Assembly: GCA_004026145.2 (NCBI GenBank)
Contig: CP034991.1
Coordinates: 9,342,592 to 9,406,591 of the forward strand
Source of the DNA: Takifugu bimaculatus
Lineage: Eukaryota > Chordata > Actinopteri > Tetraodontiformes > Tetraodontidae
DNA: 64,000 nucleotides
Direction: 5' to 3'
A program made the translations under genes and the position numbers. The notes beneath the pieces are model-generated. The model saw only the letters and a program-made list of their open reading frames with translations. It searched no databases and was not told the origin of the DNA. Of this stretch, positions 1 through 23,413 are shown piece by piece; the stretch's first letter is position 1; each line of letters opens with the position of its first letter.

Positions 1-399
1 GGTGAACCCCGAAGAGGACGGATACCCACTAAATGTAGAAGGCTACTCTGGGACAGCAGGTACAAGTACATGTACTGCTTCATCACTGCAGATATTAGCA
101 CTGCACCGTTCAATGTGATGTTTGCTTGTTTTTTAGGTGACTCCCTACTGAAGCACTCTGGAATGAGGTTCACAACAAAAGACAGAGACCAGGATCAATC
201 AGAGAACAACTGTGCATCATATTATCAGGGGGCATGGTGGTATCGTAACTGCCACACATCAAACCTCAATGGGCAGTACTTGAGTGGAGGCCATGCCTCC
301 TATGCCGATGGTGTTGAGTGGTCCAGTTGGACAGGCTGGCAGTACTCACTCAGGTTCACAGAGATGAAGATACGACCTCATCTTAAACCAGTCTCCTGA
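1..399 (+). CDS. MFAP4-like fibrinogen-domain protein, 3' end (last two exons)
   Basis: The end of an extracellular fibrinogen C-terminal (FReD) domain protein. Exon 1-59 (open at the window edge) ends at a GT donor at 60. The last exon, 137-399, follows a TTTTAG acceptor and ends in TGA. Frame is kept across the junction (phase 1). Visible residues include DRDQD, a calcium-loop motif of the domain, followed by NNCASYYQGAWWYRNCH with its conserved Cys pair, and the C-terminal segment around YADGVEWSSWTG and EMKIRP. This pattern is typical of microfibril-associated glycoprotein 4 and its many fish paralogues, so the family is clear but the paralogue is not. A candidate AATAAA lies at 870-875. 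Confidence 0.8.
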   Translation, partial: GEPRRGRIPTKCRRLLWDSRYKYMYCFITADISTAPFNVMFACFLGDSLLKHSGMRFTTKDRDQDQSENNCASYYQGAWWYRNCHTSNLNGQYLSGGHASYADGVEWSSWTGWQYSLRFTEMKIRPHLKPVS

Positions 400-2404
400 G
401 TTTGTACCTGCAACCTGACCTTTGACCTTTACACTTGTCCAGACCCTGACTATGCAAACCTATCTTACTGAAGTGTTTCCAACAATTATTTATGAATTAT
501 TTATTCTAAAAGAAAATTTGTGTTTTACATGTCATGCTTGTCTGCTTTGATTTTGACATTTTTTTAAATCTTGGAAATAAGATTTTTTTCTGACACAGAA
601 TTTGGAATATCAGGGTTAACTCAGGGCAGGGTGCATTCTAGAAGCTTTCCTTCTGAAAGGGTCAAACTGTGTAATGAATGTAATCTGTCACTGTTTGATG
701 TTTAATTTTATGTCCTGACACAATGTTACAGATGAGTATGTAGAACTCTTAAGAGATTTTCTCATATCGAAAGTCATTGTCAGTTCTTTCTATTTAACCG
801 GTACTAAAGCTCAGTATGATAGAACATTTTTGAACACTACACCTCGATGTGACAAATGTGAATACAAATAATAAAATAGAAACAAAAAGAGGGCTGAATC
901 TTCCCAGTCCAGTCATCAATTTGTACATCTAGTGCAACACATACTGGTTACTTCTGCAACTTGTAGCGAAAATGTACTGTTCAATAGAACCTAGATTAAA
1001 AGCATGTTACAATTGACTAAAATGGGACCTGAGAATGCAGACAGGAGTTGTGATCTCATGGTGAAAATATTTATTTACAACTATGTGGTGGACAGATATT
1101 GAGAAACAGTCAACAATGGAAAGGTGGTATGCCTGGTGGATGGAGGGACAAAATCCATGGTTTATCCAGGGGCGTCATGGAATGGGAAGAGAATTGAGGA
1201 GGCCGGCGGACAGTCTGGTGGATGACTTCCCTCGGGCACACATGAGGCAAGCAGCAATGAAGGATTTTGTTTCTTCGGACATAGAGAACGACCAGAACTG
1301 CTGCTGGAGGAAACAAAGGGAAACAAAGTGCAGCCTCATTGGCATGTAAGCTGGGATGAATGGCCCCACTGCAGCTGCAGCACAAATGTCCAGTGGCAAA
1401 TCGTGCCTAATTCAAATGAAGGATCAGTGCTCTTCGGTGAAGGGAGATGTAGAGACCTCGGAAGGAGAGAAAACAGAAGTTAGTCACATGAAGGTACAAG
1501 TGTACAAGTCAATTAATGCTGAAGTTACCACTATGTTGAAAATGATTGCTGATCAGCAGGTGTTGGCTGCTTCAAGGGGCCCCCAATTACACTGATTAAC
1601 CAGAGGTCTGAAAGCAGCCAGAACGAGCCAAGAAACAGGTCAACCACCACCCCTAGGGGAAACACAGAGCAACAACAACTTGACACAGCAAAAACAGGAT
1701 CATGCCAAAGCAGCTGGATTTTTGTAGATATATCGCTGATTACAAATGCATTACAGCACATTCACCTCAAAGAACGGGTTGTTCAGAATCAGCTACTTAT
1801 CTCAAGTCAACTGACACCATTAATCTTAACTATTTATGTAGCATCAATGCATAGCTCATTGGTGAGCACTTTCAAAAAAAGCTTATAGTTGGAACAGAGC
1901 AACGCCACAGGCCTCCAGTTCTTTCTGTTCAGGATGTCAAGCACCACAACTGCAGCTGATCAGGACGATTGGTAGCCCTTTTGAGCAGCTGACAGCGTCA
2001 TAAGATCATTTTGTCTTTGCCAGTGGAAACTCAAGCATTTGCAAGACTGTGCTATTGACTAAGACTAACTTCTGTTTCTTTTCCTCTCTTCCTGAGGTCA
2101 CTATGTCTCCCCATGGAAGAGTCTTTGACAGTCCTCTGACCTGTTGAGGACACTGTAGGTCCACAGCGAGGTGTTTTGTCAGTCAACAGGGAAGATGAAT
2201 TTTTGATTTCCCTTGTGTCAAAACAGTTAAAATATTTTCGAACAGCTGTTTTTAATTAATTTTTTAAAATGGTTTTATATTGAATTTAAAATATTTGAAA
2301 AGAACATTTTTATCATTGTACCAAGGGTACACACAGAATATTCGTATGTCATTATGTGGGGGTAGCTTACATATTTCAAAAGTTTAGAATCCTTTCCGGT
2401 TCTT
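400..2404. other. 3' UTR and intergenic DNA, no gene recognised
   Basis: The first few hundred bases are probably the 3' UTR of the fibrinogen-domain gene, with AATAAA-like signals around 870. From about 1000 to 2400 I see only AT-rich sequence with short open frames (for example near 1083-1349 and 1356-1595) that resemble nothing I know and lack splice context. I assign no function. Confidence 0.4.
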
Positions 2405-2465
2405 TCCTAATGACGTAAAGGAACTTCCTCCTTTCATTCGCGGGAAAAGTTTAAAAATGGCGACT
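2405..2465 (+). promoter_or_regulatory. phf19: Probable phf19 core promoter with CRE, ETS, E2F and YY1-like motifs
   Basis: Within about 60 bp: TGACGTAA (CRE-like) at 2411-2418, GGAACTTCC (ETS-like core) at about 2420-2428, TTCGCGGGAAAA (good E2F match) at about 2436-2447, and AAAATGGCGAC (YY1-like, possibly at the transcription start) at about 2454-2464. There is no TATA box. A sequence that looks like an untranslated first exon, ending in a splice donor, follows directly. The motifs are seen; promoter activity is inferred. E2F control would suit a proliferation-linked Polycomb cofactor. Confidence 0.55.
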
Positions 2466-2580
2466 AGTGTAATTTGAAGATTGGCGCTACGAGTCGGAGA
2501 CGAACACATAGGGAACTGACACGACGGACAAAAGACAGACGTGTGTGGCGTTCTGCTAGCCGAGGACGGGATCAGACCAG
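2449..2580 (+). other. phf19: Probable untranslated exon 1 of phf19
   Basis: A CpG-containing segment ending CAGACCAG before GTAGGA, a good donor at 2581. It contains one ATG (2457) opening a six-codon uORF that stops at TGA, so it probably does not start the main protein. Splicing to the acceptor at 5189-5190 would join it to the coding exon starting at 5191. The exact 5' end is a guess. Confidence 0.5.
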
Positions 2581-2917
2581 GTAGGACTGCTGTGTTAATG
2601 TCAGTAGTTACAACCGGAACATAGTCTAGTAACACCTGTCAGATATGCCTGTCGCTATGGTTCTGTCCGGGAACTGTGGAGGTCCTACGGTCTTTATGGA
2701 GGCCTTTCGCCGTTTGTATGGCGAGAACGTAACTTGGAACCGTCGTAAATTAACTTAATATGACCAAAGACAATGGCGCATGCTCCGATATGTGAATCCC
2801 TGTGGGTCTGTCTGCTCACAAGTGGGATTATCAGAGGGGTCCGTTTTCTGAGAGCAAAATGGTAAACTTTGAGTGTTGTGAATCACATGGTCTTAACATA
2901 AACCAGAGAAGCTTTAT

Positions 2918-3010
2918 CATGCAGAAGCATATAGGATTTGGCCTCGCTGCTCTGTACTAGTGACAAAGAAAAGGAGAAAGAACTGGTGACATTTAAAATA
3001 AATGCATATA
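2918..3010. repeat. Unclassified interspersed repeat, copy 1 (interrupted by Tc1)
   Basis: About 90 bp (CATGCAGAAGCA... through TTTAAAATAAATGCATA) is clearly similar to 7343-7432. The similarity stops where the Tc1 element begins, so that element appears to have landed inside this repeat. Family unknown. Confidence 0.5.
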
Positions 3011-4556
3011 CACACGTGGACAAAATTGTTGGTACCTTTTATCTAATGAAAGGAAAATTCAGTGGACACAGGAATAACATGAATCTGTTAAAAGCAAATA
3101 AAATTCCATGGAATTTAACCAATTAAAGTCAGACATTGATGTTCAACCATGCTTTGATAGAATATTTAAAAAAAATAAATAAATCATGAAACAGACTTGG
3201 GCAAGAATGATGGTGCCCTTAATATTTTGTTGCACATCCTTTCAAGGCAATCATTGCAATCAAACGATGCCTGTAACTGGCAATGAGATTTCTGCACCTT
3301 AGCAAGTATTTTTGGCTAAATGCACTGCTCCAGTTGTCTCAGGTTTGAAGGGTGCCTTTTCCAGCTCATTCTAAAGACCTCAATCAGATTTAGGTCAGGG
3401 CTCATAAGCCACTTTAGAGTAGTCCGATGTTTCTCAGCTATTCTTGGGTGTTTTTAGTTGTGTGTTTTGGGTCATTGTCCTGCTCCAAGACCCATGACCT
3501 GTGACTGAGACAGTTTTCTGACACTGGCCAATGCATTTCTCTCTAGAATCCCTATATAGTCTTGATTTCACTGTACCCTGCACAGATTCAAGACACCTTG
3601 TGTCAGATGCAGCAAAGCAGAACATAACAGAGCCTCCTCCATGTTTCACAGTAGGAAAGTGTGTTCTTGATATGCTTAATTTTTCCATCTGTTAACATAG
3701 AGCTGATGTGCCTTGGCAAGAAGTTGTATTTTTGTCTCATCTGTTCATCGGACATTCTCCCAGAAGCTTTGTGGCTTGTCAACATGTAATTAGGAAAATT
3801 CCAGTCTGGCTTTTTTATGACTTATTTTCAACAATGGTGTCCTCCTTGGTAGTCTCCTATTAAGTCCACTTTGACTCAAATGACAGGCGATGCAATCTGA
3901 CACTGATGTTCTTTTACCTGGTAGTTCATCTTTAATCTCTTTAGAAGTTTTTTTTTTTTTCTGGGCTCCTTTGTTACCATTCGTATTATCAGTCTCTTTG
4001 ATTTGTCATCAATTTTCCTCCTGTGCCCACATCCAGGGAGACTGGCTACACTCCTATGGATCTTAAATTTCTGTTATGTAAATATGTGCAACCTTAGTCA
4101 CAGGAACATCAAGCATCTTGGAGATGGGTCTTTACCTTTTAATATGATTGTCTATAATTTCCTTACTAATCTCCTGAGACAACTCTTTCCTTTGCTTCCT
4201 CTGGTCCATACCTGTAGGCCTATGTAAAGGCCTACTGACAAGATTGTAGACTCCTGTGATGCTAATTAGTGGACACACCTTGGATTAACATGTCCCTTTG
4301 GTCACATTCTAGGGGTGCCATCATTTTGGTCCAGGCCTATTTCATAAGTTTAATTTTTAAATAGTTATGTTAGAATAGTTAAGCATTTTTAAAAATAATT
4401 ATTTTGAAGCATGGTTAAAAAGCACTTTCTGACTTTCACTGGTTAAATTCCATAGATTTTTACATTATTACTTTTATTAGATTCAAGTTATTTCTGTGAC
4501 CATTGTGAGTTTTTCTTTCATTAACCAAAGGATACCAACAATTTTGTCCATCCTCG
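3011..4556 (-). mobile_element. Tc1-like DNA transposon, decayed
   Basis: The ends are inverted repeats: the left end contains GTGGACAAAATTGTTGGTACC and the right end, reverse-complemented, ATGGACAAAATTGTTGGTATCC, both just inside TA dinucleotides (3009-3010 and 4557-4558). The length, about 1.55 kb, is normal for Tc1. The minus strand holds a broken transposase: about 3434-3688 shows VKHGGGSVMFC and a NTQLKTPKNS-like stretch of the DDE domain, 3603-3785 gives the part just upstream in another frame, and 4003-4230 reads as the N-terminal region. Stops and frameshifts make it inactive. It sits in intron 1 of phf19. Confidence 0.85.
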
Positions 4557-5191
4557 TATGTTCCTGTACCAGCTGATGCAGAAATGATGTACACATTACA
4601 CAGGTCTGTAAGATTTCATACAATTTACATGCAAATGATTTCGCGCAGCATAAGTGAATGTAACCAAACCACTGAAGAGAGAATGCTAAAATAATAAAAT
4701 CTAATCTAACACGGAAAAAGACTGTCGTCCTTTTACATCACCAGACTAAAATAAAATCATACACCTGTTCAGTCATCTACATCTTCTAGACCTCCATAAA
4801 GTGCAACTTTGTATTCAGTTGTTGTTACTTTAAATAGCCTCTTAACTTTATCCAAATTATGAAGTTTTAATGCTCTAATTTAAAAATTTAGTAAGGTGAT
4901 AAAGCAAAGGTACCTTATCAAATATAACCAATGATGGGAATGTGTGTAAGGTAAAGGCTGCTGCTCATTTTCTTTCTGACCTTTTTGAACCAGTCACACA
5001 ATTTTTTCCACAGCTTTCAGTTATAGTTCTTATCTCCGTGGTGATTACTTTTGCATAATGATGAAATTGCAGAAGATTAAATTGAAACCAAACTGCAGCA
5101 AGATGCTGGTGGAAAATGTCAAATGCAATCCTAAACTGGATTGAGTTTACACACCAGACTGGACAAGTAATGGCAGAAAACTATCTCCAGG

Positions 5192-16256
<11,065 letters not shown>

Positions 16257-17000
16257 CACATTAACACATAGCTGGTTTATAGGTGACAGCTGTCTTTAAT
16301 CTCATTTCTGTACCATGACAGTGAACCTTCAGTTTAATTGGTTCAGAGAAGTCACTACTGAATACAGATTTCACTTGGTAACAGTTCAAATTGTTTGTGC
16401 GTTCTCAAACTTATTACAGTATTGAAATGTCAAAAACATTGGTGACCAGACCAAGAAAAGTGGCTTTTTCTCTGCAAGACTGGCTATGATCACTGGTCAT
16501 GCCAGTGGAGATGTCCAGCAACTAATGATCTGAGTTGAGAATGTTGAACAGTTTCCTATGTAATAACCCATCAGTGACAGAAAACAACAACCGAGGTGAA
16601 AACGCATGCACTTTATCGTAGTACAGGTAACAGAAGAGGGTTGATCTTGTCTTGAAGAAAATGAAGATCTTCTTGGATTTGGAATGCAAGAAGTTAAATG
16701 AATTAACCTGGAGCTAAAACTGAACCTTGAGCTAAAACTCAACTCTTTTGGGGAAATTTATTGAAGCTTAAGCTTTTAGTGAAGAGCCAAAGATGACAAG
16801 ACACACACTCTTGTACTTCCATTAGTGGAAGGACTATCATTGACATGATCTATTCCCTGGCTCCTACCCACTAACCATCACAACTAAACTGCACCGAACC
16901 TGAACCTTAAAACCACGTTTTGATCACCAGGCAAAACATCCTCACTTTGCAAATAAAATGTGTATTCCAACCCGTAATAAGTAGCATGCACAATTACACA
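16257..17000 (+). other. phf19: Probable phf19 3' UTR
   Basis: Non-coding sequence after the phf19 stop. A good AATAAA lies at 16952-16957 (context TTTGCAAATAAAATG). No repeats are obvious here. The cleavage site is inferred. Confidence 0.5.
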
Positions 17001-17249
17001 AACATATAGTTCAGGTGTTAAGTGTGGACAACCTGGGGCACTTAAACCACAAATTCATTTGTTTTGGCTCACTTTCACTGCTGGCAGGACAAATGCTAGT
17101 GGTGGTTTAACAAAATGGAAGTGACTTGGAAGGACAACACCGTGTAATCACTGAGCAGGGTCAGTGCACAGGGATCGCCAATGTTCTGCTGAGTCAACAG
17201 CTACAAACCTCCAAACTTTTGCATTAGCTCAAGAGTAGCGCATATAGAG

Positions 17250-17880
17250 CGTCATGGTTTCCATGGCTGCATGGAAACCTTACATTACATAGCGTCAACT
17301 GCGGTGGTTTAAATCATGCGCGTGTCCTCTGGCATGAACAATCACAATGACTGGGGAGAATAGTATTCGTTTCTTGAACATTGTGCCAAGTGTAACAGTC
17401 TTTGGCCGGGAAGTTATAGTGTGGGGGAGGGTCAGGAGTTGGGCTCAGCCCCTTAGATTCAGTGAGGAAACTCTTAATGCTGCGGCATGCCGAGGCCATT
17501 TGGATCATCTCATGCTTTCAGCTTTGTGGCAAACGTTTGGTGGTCCCTTCCAGTTCCAATATAACTGCACCAGTGCAAAAAGCAAGGTCCGTAGAGACCT
17601 GGATGATGGAAATTGGTGGAAAAGAACTTAATGTCCCTGCATAGAGTCCTGATATCTACCCAATGAAAGACCTTTGGGATGAATTAGAACAGAGACTGTG
17701 AGCCACACCTCCTCGTCCAACATCTATCGCTAACGATCTGTCAAACATCACCAACCACTGGCCTGGCATGCTCACGACAGCCTTTTCCTTGTTTTCACAA
17801 AGCCTCTGTGTTAAGATAGAGCACTTTTGAAACTTCAAAGAAAAATGTTTACGGTTCTGGTGACCACATTGTCGTGCAAA
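17250..17880 (+). mobile_element. Tc1-type transposon fragment (second family)
   Basis: A decayed stretch in + orientation resembling the C-terminal half of a fish Tc1-type transposase: CATTGTGCCAAGTGTAACAG, a GTGTGGGGG core, GAGTTGGGCTCAGCCCCTTAG, and the segment decoding to DIYPMKDLWDELEQRL, a relic of the DLNPIE..WDEL motif near 17650-17700. TIRs are not visible, and stops interrupt the frame. It is distinct from the element at 3011-4556. Confidence 0.75.
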
Positions 17881-18392
17881 TGTAGCCAAAGTTTACTTCA
17901 GTGTCAGGAAGAGTAGTAGGGATCTTCACCTTACTGCTGTGTTTGTGTTCAACTTCATATTCTATTTCCAGTTATCTATGCAATAAAAGCATTTAGATCC
18001 TTTTTTGTTTTGTTAGCTTGAAGCTACAGAGCCTTTGTTTTTATATTCAAAAAGCTAATCGAGTTAAACGTCTCTAAGACGATAAACTGTTACTTTAAAT
18101 AACCGCCATATTAAGAATGCTGTCCTCATTGCACTGTGACAATAGTTTTGGTCATGTGATGTTATTAATAACTGACAAATGAATTACCACCATGACCTGA
18201 AATGAACAATTATGACCTTTGACCAAGCAGCTGATATCTTGTTGACTACATTAAAGTGTTAAACAAACCAATGGAAGTTGTTTTTTGGTCTGGTCTGTAT
18301 GTTTAACTGTTTGGCTGCTTTTTGGTTTTTTTTTTACATGTAACAGTCATGATCTATAATGGACACCTTTATTGTGGGGACATTTTGGAGAT

Positions 18393-18394
<2 letters not shown>

Positions 18395-18447
<53 letters not shown>

Positions 18448-18470
18448 CGTGTATATATATATATATACAT
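18395..18470. repeat. (TA)n microsatellite, interrupted
   Basis: TATATA runs over about 75 bp, broken once by ACGTG near 18446-18452. It has no coding meaning. Confidence 0.95.
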
Positions 18471-18719
18471 ACATACAATTTGCGATATATATCTTCAGAT
18501 CTGACTTGACGATTTTCAACACTATTCAGTACAATGCTAAATAGTTTTAGTCACCCAGGACTGCTAAGCAGTGTAGTTCTGTCCTCGGATAGCAGGGCCT
18601 CTCTGGAATGTGTCACGTCCGTCCTGGTATTCTGGCATCCCTCCACAGGCCAAACACAAAAGTTTGGTGTGAACAGGTGACTCAAATTGACCACTGGTGA
18701 GTGTGAGGGGTCATTTGTC

Positions 18720-18816
18720 TCTGACAGCCCTGCGATAAGATGGAGACTTGTCTAGGGTGGATCAAAGGTAGCAGCCGGTGGTGAAGAAAACAGAACATGG
18801 ATGGATGAATGAATGG
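18720..18816 (+). mobile_element. SINE or RTE-type 3' tail
   Basis: CCCTGCGATAAGATGGAGAC, CTTGTCTAGGGTG and, at the end, ATGGATGGATGAATGAATGG match the 3' end common to many fish SINEs and RTE-type LINEs, with a degenerate (TGGA)n tail. The body is truncated. Confidence 0.55.
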
Positions 18817-19654
18817 TCACTGTGAAAGCATTATAATCCCAAGTAACCATGGCAACCCCTGTTAACCATGACAGACTACTCATGGTGTCTTTCATATGGT
18901 CTACAGACATATCCACTATGGACACACCCATCGAGACAAGTATAATGGTGCAAGCAAACACTTGCTCTTGCCTCTCTGGTAGAACAACCTAGTTTCCATG
19001 GTAACAGTGCTACTGTACAGCTAAAGATCTCCACCTACAGGTGAAATGGTGTACTTCAAGGATAGAAATACCTCACAAGGCTTTGTAAGACGTTTGAACA
19101 GGAAGTGACCTCACTGGAAACCACAACTATTCACGTTTATGTATCTACATACATGTATATGTTTATGTATACACATATGTGTCTTCATATGTATGTACAG
19201 TTATACACAAATACATATGGGGTGGGTGTGTGAATAGACACTGATACATACAAGGAGACATGAGGATGCTGATTTGCAGGGTAGAAGGAAGTGGGATGAG
19301 GGGGAAGAGAAGGCAGGTGGGGGTAAGGAGGGGAAGTAGGGCAGCCTGGCTGTAGGGGAGGGGCTTATTTTCAGAGGGAGGATGAGTCACTTAGCTGTTC
19401 AGAGAGTAAAGCATTAAACAGACAGACAGCTGATTGGTCTTCAAGCAGCATCAGAAGCAGCAGATTTTCTGTTCTCCTTCCAGTCTTCCTGCTGAAGCAA
19501 AATATGGATACATAATCCCTTCTCATCATTCTGCTGCTGCCGCTCCTCTTCCTCCTCCACATTTGTTCAGGATGCTCGGTTAGTATCTGCATGTATTTAT
19601 TCACCTTCTAGTGGTTCGATAGTCCTTATCTTCTCAATAAGACCTGTGCTGCTG

Positions 19655-19657
<3 letters not shown>

Positions 19658-19717
<60 letters not shown>
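19658..19717. repeat. (GT)n(GA)n compound microsatellite
   Basis: About 14 GT units are followed by about 15 GA units upstream of the dab2ip exons. Confidence 0.95.
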
Positions 19718-19718
<1 letters not shown>

Positions 19719-20086
19719 ATGAATCCATGCATTGTACATCGTCTGCATGCAGTTAGCATAGTGTTAGCTACAGAGGATGAGGCTACAGGAGAATGATCAG
19801 AATCAGCATCATCTTTGTAGCATCATGTTATGGTATCGTTGACGGAACCAAAGAAGACAGTCATCCCACTCATGCTATGGGTGTGCGCGAGCCACATCTT
19901 TCTCATGCTACCAATGTTAAAATTATGTCCTCTTTATCATTACACCAATATCCAACATACTGTCACAACAGTTATCTGTCACACTGGTTATTATATTAGC
20001 ATCAAGAGATATACAGCTGCCCAGCTGGACCTGCACTCACTCTGACCTTTACCTCTATACCTGATTACATCATCACTATCTTCCAG

Positions 20087-23000
20087 GTGTGTGATCCAGC
20101 AGCGACACTGTGCTAACCAGGAGTCTTTGCTAAACACTGGCAGTGTGTCATTACTGGAACGGAAGATGGATCAGTCAGTCATCATCAAACCAGTTCACTC
20201 CTCCCTGCTGGGACAGGACTACTGCTTTGAGGTAACTCTCTCTCTGATTACACTCAGCTCTACCCCTGTTCTAAACCATCTGCCACACTTCTTCCCTCTT
20301 CTCTTCTTGACTGCCTCGATGATGTTAGATTTGGTTTTCCACAGTTGTTTTAAATTGAGAGAAAATAAAATTAGAACTCCTTCTGATTGGCACCAAATCA
20401 ACACGCTCCAGTTGCTAACTTCCCAATATATGTCAATGGTTCCAGTATCTAGCCCTCCTTTCTTGTTAAGGGTCTGGGCGTGGTGCTCGACAGTAGCGTC
20501 TTCTTCACTACTTACATCAACAACATTTCCTGGACCTCATTCTTCCATGTCCACAGTATCAACCTTCTTGGTCCATCACTCAGCACCATACCAGTCAACA
20601 TAATTTTCCCATTCAAGCTGCATCTCTGTAACGGTCTTCTTCACGGTTTAAACCAAATGGACTCAACTCCTCATAACCTCCAGATCTGCCTCCTCTTAGC
20701 ACATCAGCCCTGTTCTCAAACAGCCTCGCTGGCTTCTGCTCTCCAGTCTTTAAAACAATGCTCGTCACCTTCAGATCCCACCAGAATTTAGCTCACACAC
20801 ACCTCCACACCCTCAATATCTTCCTCCTCTCTGCTCCTCCTGCCTGTTTGTCCACCATGGGACTCCCATCTCCCTTTATTCCCCCAGAGATCTGAAACAT
20901 TAACCCTCCTTCAAATTTCCTTGAACAACACAAGTGTTCAGCCTGACCTTCCCCTCATTATCTGCCCATATCTGGTGTTGTTTTTTTGTCTGCATTTGTA
21001 TTCTGATACATTTAGATAATGTTTTATTCCCACTGAGCTGCTGTACTAAAATAGTATCTTAATAATAGTTAAATAAACAATTTGTTAATGTTTTCTATAA
21101 TGATCAAAGACAGAATCAGGACAGAACTACACCAACAATTAAATTAGATAGATTGGTTTGTGACAAGGTCTGTTTTCATTCCATTAGGTTACAACCTCAA
21201 CAGGAACCAAGTGTTTCTCCTGTCGCTCGGCAGCAGAACGTGATAAATGGATGGAAAACCTAAGAAGAGCGGTTCATCCTAACAAAGACAACAGTTGGAG
21301 AGTGGAGAACATTCTCATCGTTTGGGTGATTGAGGCCAAGGAACTGCCTGCCAAGAAGAGGTACATTTTTGATACTTTTGAGCATTTTGACTGAAGGGAT
21401 CAGGGTAGGGTTTCAAGTTGGATCTATTGTATTTGTACTGCAGGTACTTTTGCGAGCTGTGTCTGGATGACAGTTTGTACGCTCGCACATCATGCAAGAT
21501 GAAGGCCGACAATGTGTTTTGGGGTGAACGTTTTGACTTTAGCAGTCTGCCATCCATCAATGCCGTCACTCTGCACCTGTACAAAGATACCGACAGGAAG
21601 AGGAAAAAGGACAAGAGCAGTTACATTGGGTTGGTCAACATCCCTGTTGCCACGGTGAATGGCAGACAACTGGTGGAGAAATGGTACACAGTGAGCACAC
21701 CCAGCACCAGCAGAGGTATGTCCCACTTCCTGGGTTTGTATTTTCTGGCAATAAAGATTCTTCAAGACAAAGTTTAGTTGATAAAACAAGTTCACAACAT
21801 GGTTCTTCTGCTTTGCTTGGGGGTCTCAGGGCTTGTGTGCTAGAGGTGACCATTCTAACAGATGCAATGCTAATAAGATTCCTTTGGATTGAATTAAAGA
21901 TCATTGAATTAAATTGGCCATGTAGATCAGGTCTACAAAAAAGGTCTTCATTTCTTTTGAAATAGAAAGACATATCATGCATCATGGTAGCTTCCTCAGA
22001 AGAGTAAACCTACAGCATCTTAAATCTTTTTAACAAAGTAAAAAGTTTAGACTTCAGAGTTTCTACATTCTATGGATATCAAAAGTATTTGGACAGCTGA
22101 CATCAGTCTGAAGATGTCAGCAGTGTCTGTTCAGAAAGCTACTTCCTGCTGATCTTTATGGACTCCATATTCTCTGAAAATGTTATGATTATTTACCTCA
22201 TGAAGATAGAGAAACTGGGAACCAAAAGACACATCTTATCAGAGTTTTTCAAACTTCTTTGATTAAACGACAATGAATAAGTCTGTGTAGATTCTCAATC
22301 ATCCAGGTCCTAGTTGTGCAAGGTAAGTTTTCTGTGTCAACTGGACTGTTTTTCTTTTTGGATAGAAGGCGAAATTTCTTCAAGAGAAGAAAAATAGTCC
22401 ATTTGACAAAGAAAACTTACTTTTTAAGTCACAAACTAAAAAATGGCTGTAAATAGGTCAGAATGGACCCATTTTGTTGAAGATTTTGAGGCTTTAATCT
22501 TCTCCAATTATGGGGAAATAATAAACTCCCTGTTCTTTTTTGTTATAGTTGTTTTCAGAGGTGTGGACTCAGTTGTGAACGTTGTGATTTTCAGGGAAAT
22601 CTGTGCCGATGCTGCGGATCAAAGCGCGATATCAAAGTATCGTAATACTTCCAATGGAGCAATACAAAGAGTTTGCAGAGTACATCAGCTCCAACTATCT
22701 GCTCCTTTGCAACACACTGGAGGTGTCCATCAGCCTCAGAGCCAAAGAGGAGCTCGCTGCAGCACTCGTGCACATTCTGCACAGCACTGGCAAGGCCAAG
22801 GTGACCCCTCCCACTAAAGCTGTTTATGATCACAACGCCATTACCTGTCATCGCCTCCATCAGGAGGTCATGTGACAGCCGGCCTTTCTCTGTCTGAGTC
22901 TGTCTTTCTGTTTTTGAGCCAAATAACTCAAAAAAATTATTGATAGACTTAATTAAATGGTCAGGAAATTTTGACAATATGCCAAAGAAGAGCCGATTAA

Positions 23001-23358
23001 ATGTTGGTGATCTTCTGGATTTTGGAGGGACTCTGACCTGTGATCTGCTGTAAAACGGGTAATATGTGGGGAGCTAAATTGTTTGGTCTGGAGGTCTGAG
23101 CTCTCTCAGGGCTTTTTTCTAGTTTTTTAGTTTTTCTATGATAAAACACCCTTGGTGGAAGGTGGCCAACCGCCTCTGTATCTTCACAGGACTTCCTCAC
23201 AGACCTAATGATGTCAGAGGTGGACCGTTGCCGTGACAATGAGCAGCTGATTTTCAGAGAGAACACACTGGCGACAAAGAGTATTGAGGAATATCTTAAG
23301 TTAATTGGCCAGAAGTACCTGCAGGATGCCCTTGGTACACACACACACACACACTCAC

Positions 23359-23413
<55 letters not shown>

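Larger units (their letters stand above)
17881..20086. other. Intergenic or 5' dab2ip region, largely unassigned
   Basis: Contains the (TA)n, the RTE/SINE-like tail and the (GT)n(GA)n listed separately. A pyrimidine- and CTG-rich segment around 19440-19600 could hold an upstream dab2ip exon or promoter, but I found no frame matching the PH-domain exons expected here. No other gene is recognised. Confidence 0.35.

Noticed and set aside
1083..1761. Overlapping frames on both strands that might be a small gene
   Set aside because: No domain, signal or splice pattern; equal openness on both strands suggests chance.
19163..19390. Pro/Leu-rich minus-strand frame
   Set aside because: Low-complexity sequence without family resemblance.
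20091..20791. Long frame running on past the dab2ip exon ending 20231
   Set aside because: The conserved protein stops at the GT donor at 20232; the rest is intron read-through.
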